Shown here in pieces: positions 34,564 through 41,895 of a stretch of DNA of 64,000 nucleotides (position 1 is its first letter; the number at the start of each line of letters is the position of its first letter). This DNA is from Mesorhizobium sp. ES1-1 (lineage in GTDB: Bacteria > Pseudomonadota > Alphaproteobacteria > Rhizobiales > Rhizobiaceae), in the NCBI RefSeq assembly GCF_020164785.1, contig NZ_JAIUGX010000015.1, positions 1 through 64,000 of the forward strand, given 5' to 3'. The translations under genes and the position numbers were made by a program. The notes under the pieces are model-generated. The model was not told where the DNA came from. It did not search any database and worked only from the letters and a program-made list of their open reading frames with translations.

Positions 34564-35817
34564 TCATTGATCAAGCCTGCGGGCCGCAACAGCCAGTCGC
34601 CGCACCCCCTCACGCAGCCGATCGGGCGCATTGAGGGTAAAATTGATGCGAATGGCGCGACGATCCTCGCCGGTCACGTCGAAGACGCTGCTGGGCGTGA
34701 CGCAGACACCTTCCTCCAGCCCCAAACGCATCAGAGCGTCCGTATCGAGCGACGGGTTGCGCGCCGTCGCCCAGACGAACATGCCGCCTTGCGGCTTTTC
34801 CCAGACGAAGAGCGAACCAAGATGTTCCTTCATCGCATCGCACAAGGCGTCGCGGCGGGCGCGGTAGAGCGCCAGGATCTGCGGCTGCATCCGCTCGGGC
34901 AACCCGGCCTCCATGGCGTCGAGCGCGAGCCGCTGGCTGAGGCCGCTGGTGCACATGTCCGAGCCCTGTTTGGCCACGGTCAGCGCCCGTATCATCTCGG
35001 GCGCTGCGATGACCCAGCCGACACGCAACCCCGGCGCAACTTCCTTGGACAGTGTGCCCGTATAGATGACGGGTCCCCGATAGGGTTCCGCGCCGGCCTC
35101 TCCCAGCAGCTTGCCGGACAGCGAAAGCAGGCGCGGCAGCGGCGCGCCGTCATAGTAAAGGCCGCCATAAGGGTCGTCCTCCACCAGCCAGACGCCGGTC
35201 TGGTGCGCCGCTTCCACCATCGCGACGCGTTGGCCGTGGGTCACCAGCTTGCCGCTTGGATTGGAGAAGTTGGGCACCGTGTAGACGAAGTTGGCACCCT
35301 CGAATGCCGTTGGATAGTCCAGCATATTGCTGCCCGGCGTGAACGGGCGATAGCGCGGCGCGCGCGGCCGCCAGGCATCGATCGCGCCCAGATAGGTTGG
35401 AGCATGCGCGGCGATCACGCTGCCTTGCTCGAGCAGCACCTTGCCGATGAGGTCGAGCGCCTGCATTCCAGCCGTGGTGACGATGACGTTTTCGCGCGTC
35501 AGCCGCACATGTTCGTCGCTGAAACGCTCGGCCAAACGGTCGCGCAACGCCGGCAAACCGTCGATCTGGCTGTAGCCGAGCACTTCCGTTCCATGCTTGC
35601 GAAGCGCGCCGGCGGCGAGGCCGGCCAGTTCCTCGGCCGGATAGGTCGCCGGCTCGGGCAAGCCGCCGGCGAGGTTGATGATGTCGGCCCTTTCCGCCAC
35701 CGACAGGAAGGTCTTGGTGACATCGTTGGTCGTTGACAGCCACGCCGCAAAGGGCGGCCGGGCGGCGCCCGGCGCCTTTGCCTGGTCGTTCATCGCCGGA
35801 GCGAGATCGCTTGCCAC
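34564..35817 (-). CDS. PLP-dependent class I aminotransferase (2-aminoadipate/MocR-like)
   Basis: This fold-type I aminotransferase of 417 residues resembles LysN/2-aminoadipate transaminases. INLAGGLPEPATYP and VLGYSQIDGLPALRD form the substrate-binding N terminus, ENVIVTTAGMQALDLIGK the cofactor contact and YTGTLSKEVAPGLRVGW the lysine that holds PLP. The GTG at 35817 was chosen because GAGAGG lies nine bases upstream; an ATG at 35793 is an alternative. No HTH domain is present, so it is an enzyme, not a MocR regulator. The DUF1330 gene ends 13 bases upstream. Confidence 0.85.
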   Translation of the reverse strand: MASDLAPAMNDQAKAPGAARPPFAAWLSTTNDVTKTFLSVAERADIINLAGGLPEPATYPAEELAGLAAGALRKHGTEVLGYSQIDGLPALRDRLAERFSDEHVRLTRENVIVTTAGMQALDLIGKVLLEQGSVIAAHAPTYLGAIDAWRPRAPRYRPFTPGSNMLDYPTAFEGANFVYTVPNFSNPSGKLVTHGQRVAMVEAAHQTGVWLVEDDPYGGLYYDGAPLPRLLSLSGKLLGEAGAEPYRGPVIYTGTLSKEVAPGLRVGWVIAAPEMIRALTVAKQGSDMCTSGLSQRLALDAMEAGLPERMQPQILALYRARRDALCDAMKEHLGSLFVWEKPQGGMFVWATARNPSLDTDALMRLGLEEGVCVTPSSVFDVTGEDRRAIRINFTLNAPDRLREGVRRLAVAARRLDQ

Positions 35818-35830
35818 TACGTCGATCCTC

Positions 35831-36151
35831 TCAGACCAGTGGATCGGGCGCGGCACTCTGCGGCCGGCCTTCCTGCAGGATCATGCGTCCGTCGGACGCC
35901 GCCACCCGGCGAAATTCCGACACGCGCTGGTACTCCGGATCATTGTACCAAGCCTCGGCCGACGCCCGATCGGGGAATTCGAGTATCACCATGCGCTGCG
36001 TGAAGAGTTCGCCTTCCGAGGTCGTGACCGGCTCGCCACGCGTCAGGAACCTGCCGCCGTAGCGTGCGAGGGTGCCGGGCGTCACCGCCGTGTATTTCTT
36101 GTAGGTCTCGGCGTCGTGCACAGTCATCGTGCAGATCATGTAGGCTGCCAA
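35831..36151 (-). CDS. DUF1330-domain protein
   Basis: This is a 106-residue small protein of the dimeric alpha/beta barrel type. The family start AAYMICTMTVHDAETYKKY and the later YGGRFLTRGEP and EFPDRASAEAWYNDPEYQ are clear. The TTG at 36151 is preferred since it gives the usual family N terminus and GGAGGAGG lies eight bases upstream; the frame is open to 36217 but that part is not family-like. Function unknown. It probably forms an operon with the aminotransferase gene and is divergent from the Lrp gene. Confidence 0.82.
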   Translation of the reverse strand: MAAYMICTMTVHDAETYKKYTAVTPGTLARYGGRFLTRGEPVTTSEGELFTQRMVILEFPDRASAEAWYNDPEYQRVSEFRRVAASDGRMILQEGRPQSAAPDPLV

Positions 36152-36287
36152 TGCTCCATCCTCCTCCGCGCTGCGAGGTGTCGAGCTTAGGACGGGTGTG
36201 AGAGCGTTTTGCACCAAATGGCATCGTCTTATTGAGTTTTATTAGAGTTCGTCTCTATGATCAGGGCGAAACCTGGTGAAATCGGCT

Positions 36288-36731
36288 ATGACCATTCTGG
36301 ATGCTCTCGACCACAAGATCCTGCGCGAATTGCAGGTGGACGCGCGTATCTCGACGGTCGATCTGGCCGCGCGCGTGGGCTTGTCTCCAACGCCCTGCGC
36401 GCGCCGCGTAAAACGCCTGGAGGACAGCGGTGTGATCCAGGGCTACGCCGCGAAGATCAACCCCTCGGCGATGGGTCTGGCGATCTGCGTCGTCGTCTCG
36501 GTGCGTCTGGGCAAGCAAGGCCCTGAAGGCGCCGGCGAATTCCTGCGCGAGGTCGCCAAGCGGCCGGAGATCACCGAATGCCTGCTGGTGACAGGCAGTA
36601 TCGACTATCTTCTGCGTGTCTGGGTCAAGGACATCGCCGCGCTCCGCAACTTCATCAGCAACGTCCTGCAATCGATCCCATCCGTAGCCGAGACCTCCAC
36701 GATGGTGGTGCTGAACCTTGACCAGCCATAG
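36288..36731 (+). CDS. Lrp/AsnC-family transcriptional regulator
   Basis: This 147-residue feast-or-famine regulator has an N-terminal HTH (ISTVDLAARVGLSPTPCARRVKRLE with GVIQGYAAKINP) and a C-terminal RAM ligand domain (EITECLLVTGSIDYLLRVWV). The ATG at 36288 gives the standard start MTILDALDHKIL; a GTG four codons earlier is possible. It is divergent from the DUF1330-aminotransferase pair, which is the usual position of the target of such a regulator. Confidence 0.88.
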   Translation: MTILDALDHKILRELQVDARISTVDLAARVGLSPTPCARRVKRLEDSGVIQGYAAKINPSAMGLAICVVVSVRLGKQGPEGAGEFLREVAKRPEITECLLVTGSIDYLLRVWVKDIAALRNFISNVLQSIPSVAETSTMVVLNLDQP

Positions 36732-36954
36732 GCCGACGGGGTCGATCTCTGTGCATTGAGTTGACTGCGGTCGGGGTCTTCAGCGCGAGCTTGCGGAGAA
36801 AGCACAGGGATTGGAAACTCATGCGACATCAAAGCCACTGTGGCGCTCGACGCCCACAACGTTGACAGCAATTCCCAGCGGGTTCAGTCTTTCCCTCGGG
36901 TGATAAGGAGCGACAACACGCCGGCAATCGCGATGCCGGCAAAGGGAGGACATC

Positions 36955-38208
36955 ATGTACAGGCTTGTAACCGCAATTTTGACGGGCGCGGCTTTATTCT
37001 GTGTGTCGTTACTGCCCGCTACCGCGCAAAACTCAACTGGCTGGATCGGCACCTGGACCGCGAGCCCGCAGCCAGCCTGGCAGGCCGACTTTCCCATTCC
37101 GCTCGGCTTTCCCAGCAATTATTTCCGCAGCACGATCCGGCAAGTCGCGCGTATTAGCATAGGCGGCAGAAAGGTGCGCATCGTCCTCTCCAACGAGTAC
37201 GGCACACAACCGCTTAAGGTCGGGGCCGCCCATGTCGCCATCACCACCGACGGGGCGGCAATCAAGCCCGAATCCGACCGCGCCCTGACCTTCGGCGGCG
37301 AAAGCTCCATCACCATTCCGCCTGGTGCCCCCGCCATCAGCGATCCCGTCGACCTGACTGTGGCGCCGCTTTCCGAACTCTCCGTCAGCCTGTATTTCCC
37401 CGAAAGCGCGGCCGCCACGACCATGCATTGGGACGGCCACCAAACGGCGTATGTGGCCGCCGGCGACAAGACTGGTGAGGCGGAGCTGAAGCCGGACTCG
37501 ACGCAGACGCAGCGCGTGTTCCTGTCTGGTATCATGGTGGACGCGGCCGAAGGCGCGCGTGCCCTGGTTCTTTTCGGCGACTCGATCACGGACGGCGATG
37601 GCTCCACCATCGACGGCAACGACCGCTGGCCTGATTGGCTTGCCAAGCGGCTTCAGGAGGCCGGCGGGACGCCTGTGGCCGTGCTCAACCAGGGCATTTC
37701 CGGCGCAAAGATCCTGTCGGACAGGATGGGCGTCAACGCGCTTGCCCGCTTTGACCGCGATGTCCTCAACCAGGCGCACGCCGACACGGTCGTGCTGATG
37801 ATGGGCATCAACGATCTTGGCTGGCCAGGAACCGGCCTGGCGCCGTCCGACGCCGAGCCCACTGCCGAGCAGATCATCGCCGGCTACAAACAGTTGATCG
37901 AACGCGCCCACACCGACGGCCTGCGCATCGTGGGCGCCACGCTGACACCATTCGGCGAAGCCTTCGCTGGCTCTCCGTTCGAGGGCTACTACACCGCGGA
38001 CAAGGAGAAGATCCGTCTGGCCCTCAACGACTTCATCCGGTCCGGCGCGTTCGACGCCGTCATCGACTTCGACAAGGCGGTTGTCGACCCGGCGAAGCCC
38101 GGCCACATCAAGGCGGAATTCGACAAGGGCGATCACCTGCACCCCAATGCGGCAGGCTACAAAGCGATGGCGGAAGCTATCGACCTCGGCGTGCTTGCCC
38201 ATCAATAA
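36955..38208 (+). CDS. Secreted SGNH/GDSL-family hydrolase
   Basis: This 417-residue protein has a Sec signal peptide (cleavage near LPATAQN) and a two-part body. A beta-rich N-terminal half with SNEYGTQPLKVGAAHV precedes the SGNH esterase domain: block I LFGDSITDG with the nucleophilic Ser, MGINDLGWPG with the Asn, and GDHLHPNAAGYKAMAE with the Asp-His pair. Relatives deacetylate polysaccharides or hydrolyse esters outside the cytoplasm. GGGAGG precedes the ATG. It stands alone. The 223 bases upstream show no gene. Confidence 0.88.
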   Translation: MYRLVTAILTGAALFCVSLLPATAQNSTGWIGTWTASPQPAWQADFPIPLGFPSNYFRSTIRQVARISIGGRKVRIVLSNEYGTQPLKVGAAHVAITTDGAAIKPESDRALTFGGESSITIPPGAPAISDPVDLTVAPLSELSVSLYFPESAAATTMHWDGHQTAYVAAGDKTGEAELKPDSTQTQRVFLSGIMVDAAEGARALVLFGDSITDGDGSTIDGNDRWPDWLAKRLQEAGGTPVAVLNQGISGAKILSDRMGVNALARFDRDVLNQAHADTVVLMMGINDLGWPGTGLAPSDAEPTAEQIIAGYKQLIERAHTDGLRIVGATLTPFGEAFAGSPFEGYYTADKEKIRLALNDFIRSGAFDAVIDFDKAVVDPAKPGHIKAEFDKGDHLHPNAAGYKAMAEAIDLGVLAHQ

Positions 38209-38244
38209 TCGGATAACCGCCCGTATGGGAGCCAAGCGGGTCGA

Positions 38245-38271
38245 CGGCGTGGTGGGACCAACACCACGCCG
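38245..38271 (+). terminator. Stem-loop downstream of the SGNH hydrolase gene
   Basis: CGGCGTGGTG and CACCACGCCG form a perfect 10-bp stem with a 7-base loop, 36 bases after the hydrolase stop codon. There is no T-run after it, so it is terminator-like but not a textbook intrinsic terminator. The rest of 38209-38449 holds no recognisable gene. Confidence 0.45.
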
Positions 38272-38449
38272 CACTCGCGACAGGGACTTCACTTCACGGA
38301 CGGATCCGTCAGATGGTAGCTCTCACGGGACGAACGCGCGGTTGTTAGGACTTTGGACAGAACTGCCAATCCGTTCCCTCATCGATCATTTGCTCGATTC
38401 GGGCGGGTAGCTCACCCGATCTGTCTCGACTGTCAGCCAGTAAGAGAGA

Positions 38450-38494
38450 TGGCGCACCCGACAGGATTCGAACCTGTGACCTCTGCCTTCGGAG
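38450..38494 (-). tRNA. 3' half of tRNA-Arg(CCG), attachment-site remnant of an integrative element
   Basis: Read on the minus strand, the 45 bases hold the anticodon loop CTCCGAA (anticodon CCG), the 3' anticodon-stem strand, the variable loop, a full T-arm (ACAGG TTCGAAT CCTGT), the acceptor strand CGGGTGC, the discriminator and CCA. The 5' side does not continue as a tRNA: bases beyond 38494 cannot form the anticodon stem, D-arm or acceptor strand. Such a 3' fragment next to an integrase gene is the usual att scar of an element inserted in a tRNA gene. The full gene should be rebuilt at the far end of the element. Confidence 0.8.
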
Positions 38495-38625
38495 CAATTA
38501 TTAGCAGTCTATCCGAAATGTGCGATGGACTACGCTACAGTGCGATAAAACACTGAAATAACTTTACTTTCCAGCGCATCACGACGGAAAAACGTAACCG
38601 GCTCTACGCTGTGGTTTTCCCCCAA

Positions 38626-38645
38626 GTGCTTACGTGGTGCTTACG
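38626..38645. repeat. Direct repeat GTGCTTACG x2 upstream of integrase
   Basis: GTGCTTACG occurs at 38626-38634 and 38637-38645, one helical turn apart (11 bases), between the tRNA fragment and the integrase start. Arm-type integrase or excisionase binding sites often look like this. The remaining bases 38495-38674 hold no gene. Confidence 0.4.
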
Positions 38646-38674
38646 CGAGAGCCCGACTGGAAAGGATAGATTCC

Positions 38675-39991
38675 ATGCCAAAGATATCGAAACGGCTTGT
38701 TGAGAGTGCCATAATCAAACCCAACGACTACGTCATCTGGGACGATGACCTACCCGGTTTCGGGCTGAGAGTCTTCGCGTCTGGCAAGCGCAGCTATGTG
38801 ATCCAATATCGATGCAACGGATCTTCCCGGCGTTTCACCATTGGCCTTCACGGTATCTGGACGCCTGAGACTGCACGACGCGAGGCGAAAGCACAACTCG
38901 GGCGCGTGGCTCAAGGCGACGATCCGGCTGAAGAAAAGCTGGAGGACCGAAATGCCATGACGATCAAGGAGCTTTGCGAACGCTATATTGGCGATCTCCA
39001 TGCCGGACTCATCCAAGGTAAACGCGGTCGACCCAAGAAGCCAGCGACAATCACTACCGATATCGGCAGAATCAATGGCCATATCATCCCAATCCTCGGC
39101 AAGAAGCGCGTGCGCGATCTGAGTAAGGCTGATGTGACGAAGATGATGAACGACATCCTGATCGGGAAAACGCGCGCGGTCATGAAGACCAAGAACCTTC
39201 GCGGCAAATCCATTCTTCGCGGCGGACCAGGGGCGGCAAGTCGTACTGTCGGCTTACTCGGCGGGATTCTTACCTATGCGAATGACGCCGGGATTGTGGA
39301 TCGAAATGTTGCCCATGGCATCAAGAAACCAAAGGATCAGGTTCGAAACCGGCGCCTAAGCACCGCTGAATATCGGGATATGGGTGAGGCGCTGAAGCGT
39401 GCGGCAACAGACCCCGATCTTGCTATGATGGCCGACATCGTGCGTCAGATTGCTCTGACCGGCTGTCGGCGCAGTGAAATCATTGGTCTGCGGTGGAGCG
39501 ACGTGGACCTCTCGAACAGTTGCCTACGACTGTCGGATTCAAAAGAAGGCGCGTCGATCCGTCCGATTGGCCTTCCGGTGGTCGAGTTCCTGGAGATGCA
39601 GTGCGAAGTTGCTGCGGGAGATTACGTGTTTCCAGGATCGCGGGGCGGCAAGGCGTATGGCGCCTTTCCCAACAAGTGGAAGAAGATCTTCGCCGGGACT
39701 GCACTTGAGACGATCACAGCCCATGTCCTTCGGCACAGTTTTGCGAGCATTGCCAATGATCTTGGCCTCAGTGAGATCACAATTGCAGCGCTCCTTGGCC
39801 ATGCCAACAGTTCGGTGACCAGTAGATATGTCCATACGCTGGACAACACACTCGTCATGGCGGCCGACACTGTCTCGGGGTATATTCAAGGCCTACTGGA
39901 CGGCAAGGAATTCAAACAAACTGCCTATGCCTTTAACAGATTTGCGAGAAAGGCATCTCTTGAGCAGTTTCTTCAGAACGCCATCGAGTAG
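38675..39991 (+). CDS. Tyrosine-recombinase integrase
   Basis: This 438-residue site-specific recombinase has an N-terminal arm-binding DUF4102-like part (DDDLPGFGLRVFASGKRSY) and a C-terminal catalytic domain. The active-site set is visible: Arg265 in TGCRRSE, His350 and Arg353 in HVLRHSF, His376 in LLGHANSS and Tyr385 in SRYVHT. GGAAAGGA precedes the ATG. It lies 180 bases from the tRNA-Arg fragment, reading into the element, and should catalyse its integration and excision at that tRNA gene. It converges on the Gabija-like helicase gene. Confidence 0.92.
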   Translation: MPKISKRLVESAIIKPNDYVIWDDDLPGFGLRVFASGKRSYVIQYRCNGSSRRFTIGLHGIWTPETARREAKAQLGRVAQGDDPAEEKLEDRNAMTIKELCERYIGDLHAGLIQGKRGRPKKPATITTDIGRINGHIIPILGKKRVRDLSKADVTKMMNDILIGKTRAVMKTKNLRGKSILRGGPGAASRTVGLLGGILTYANDAGIVDRNVAHGIKKPKDQVRNRRLSTAEYRDMGEALKRAATDPDLAMMADIVRQIALTGCRRSEIIGLRWSDVDLSNSCLRLSDSKEGASIRPIGLPVVEFLEMQCEVAAGDYVFPGSRGGKAYGAFPNKWKKIFAGTALETITAHVLRHSFASIANDLGLSEITIAALLGHANSSVTSRYVHTLDNTLVMAADTVSGYIQGLLDGKEFKQTAYAFNRFARKASLEQFLQNAIE

Positions 39992-40077
39992 TTATCCCGG
40001 GGCTGCTTAGGTTGGGTCACTATATAAGACTGAGCATAACTTGCGCTTCTGGATACAGGCATGCGATAGAGTGCCAT

Positions 40078-41895
40078 CTAACTATTGTCTCCCAGAAGAA
40101 GAACGCAAGGATCGCTTTTTGGGGTCAAAATGGTCGTCTGCCGCTTGCCTCTGGTCACGCTGACACGGAAATTCTGCCGCGCCTGATCGTCGATCTGCTC
40201 CTTGGAGTTGAAGCGCACGATCCTGTCGCCATTGTAGGGCGGCTGCCCCTTTCGCTTGATCGGCCAGTGTTCAAAGATGATGACCTCGTCGAACTGCTTT
40301 CCCTTCGCCTTGTGCATGTTCATCACGACGACCCCGGTCTCGGGCTTCGCGTTCGTCGAGAAGTGCTCCTGAATGAAAGCCTGCCGCGTGACAGCCAGGG
40401 CATTGCGATAGCCGCCACTGTCACGCCAATCCTGGGACAGTTCCTGACGAAGTTGGGTGCCGCGCTCCAGAATGCGGAGATTGCGCAACTCTTGCCCAAT
40501 CTCCTTCAGGCGCGCGCAACTCCCGTCCTCCAGAACACGCCGCACAGCGCGCCAATCCTTGCCGGGATCACCCGTCAGCACAACGGCACGGGCTTGCCCG
40601 TAGACGGCAACCATGTTGACGAGGATGCTGTTTTTGCGGATCGCCTTGCCTGCCGCCTGAGAGGCCAGCCATTCGTCGTATGCTTTGCGGATGTTCGTGG
40701 CTTCCTTGAGCGCCCCCTGTGTCGGCTCATCGCCGCCTTTGCCCTGAAAGTAGCTGCATATCAGGTCGATGAACTGACCGAAATGCTGGTCGACGCCTGG
40801 CTGCATGAGAAGGGCAATGACTTCCGCGCCGAGAATGGCCGGCTCCAGTTCAATGACCGCTGAGTGGGTCACCTCGGCCATGCCGGCAGGTGGCTGGCGG
40901 AAGGCATCGGATACCAGGCGAGTCATTTTCTTTGTCGGCACCAGAACGGCCAGTGACCAATTGACGACGCCCGCATCCACGAGACGCTTCCGCGCCTTGT
41001 AAACCGTCGTCACGAGCTTGGTCATCGCCGGATCGGGAAACGGGTCGAAGACATCTAACTTGATGCCCTTATAGGAACCCTGCCGGAATTTCCCGGTGAG
41101 CACGTCATTGCCGAACAGGGCAATCTCGGTTCCGGCGCTACGGTGATTGTCTGTGCTCAGGTCCACTTCTGTCGGCTTGAAGGCTTCCCGGAAATGGTCG
41201 AGCCGGGCAGGATCGGCACCGATCCAGTCGTAAATACGTTGCTCCGGGTCCGCCAAGGCGATCAGGCGGCAGACTTCGCCCAGCGCCTGGACAACACGCC
41301 ACTGCGCCTCGTTGGTGTCCTGAAACTCATCGAGGATGATGACAGGGTACATGCTGGCGATAAGGCGCCGGATACGCGCGCTGCCATGGAGAAGGTCGCC
41401 CACATAGGGGGCATAAAGATCAAAGCACACGCGGCCGTCTTCCGTTGCAAGGCGCGCGCGTTCCGTCTCTTCTGCGGTCTTTTTTGCTGCTTTCTGCGCG
41501 TCCGTTAGATTCCGGACGGGGAAGCCCGATCGGGCGGCCGAGAGCGCGATAGCCTCACCGGGCGGCGTGAGAATGAAGAGTCGCCGCGGCAGCCCGATGA
41601 GATAGCCGTGCGCCTTAAGGATGCGCCAGAAAAAGGAATGGTAGGTTTCCACGTCGATGAGGCGCTTCTGAGCGGGCGGGATCTGCTGCTCGTACTCGAT
41701 CGCCTCGACCACGCGGGAAACCGTGGCGCGGGCAAAGCTGAGGAACAGGATCTTCTGACCGGGGCGAAGGTCCCACTCGGCAATCTGCGCCGCCTTGAGG
41801 ATGGAGATGGTGGTCTTGCCGGAGCCCGGCCCGCCTGTGACCAGGAGATGACCGCCCGCCTCCATGATATCCTGTTGGCCCTTAGTCAGTTCCAT
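40078..41895 (-). CDS. UvrD/Rep-like helicase, GajB-like defence protein
   Basis: This 605-residue superfamily 1 helicase has motif I VTGGPGSGKTTIS (19-31), motif II VIILDEFQDTNEAQW, motif III LADPEQRIYDWIGA, motif V MNMHKAKGKQFDEV and motif VI FRVSVTRGKRQ. In Gabija systems a UvrD-like GajB is encoded directly after the OLD nuclease GajA, as here. GajB proteins are usually nearer 500 residues, so this one is longer. The ATG at 41895 (MELTKGQQD) was chosen; it overlaps the nuclease gene by 14 bases, implying coupled translation. The name rests on gene pairing and domains. Confidence 0.8.
   Translation of the reverse strand: MELTKGQQDIMEAGGHLLVTGGPGSGKTTISILKAAQIAEWDLRPGQKILFLSFARATVSRVVEAIEYEQQIPPAQKRLIDVETYHSFFWRILKAHGYLIGLPRRLFILTPPGEAIALSAARSGFPVRNLTDAQKAAKKTAEETERARLATEDGRVCFDLYAPYVGDLLHGSARIRRLIASMYPVIILDEFQDTNEAQWRVVQALGEVCRLIALADPEQRIYDWIGADPARLDHFREAFKPTEVDLSTDNHRSAGTEIALFGNDVLTGKFRQGSYKGIKLDVFDPFPDPAMTKLVTTVYKARKRLVDAGVVNWSLAVLVPTKKMTRLVSDAFRQPPAGMAEVTHSAVIELEPAILGAEVIALLMQPGVDQHFGQFIDLICSYFQGKGGDEPTQGALKEATNIRKAYDEWLASQAAGKAIRKNSILVNMVAVYGQARAVVLTGDPGKDWRAVRRVLEDGSCARLKEIGQELRNLRILERGTQLRQELSQDWRDSGGYRNALAVTRQAFIQEHFSTNAKPETGVVVMNMHKAKGKQFDEVIIFEHWPIKRKGQPPYNGDRIVRFNSKEQIDDQARQNFRVSVTRGKRQTTILTPKSDPCVLLLGDNS

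Noticed and set aside
36732..36954. Possible short gene before the SGNH hydrolase
   Set aside because: Only a frame of about 14 codons from an ATG near 36820; nothing conserved seen.
38353..38556. Open frame encoding a peptide with HPTGFEPVTSAFG
   Set aside because: It is the well-known spurious translation of a tRNA 3' end; the bases are the tRNA-Arg fragment.
38495..38570. Possible 5' half completing a full tRNA-Arg
   Set aside because: The minus-strand bases do not pair with the acceptor or anticodon strands and no D-arm is present.
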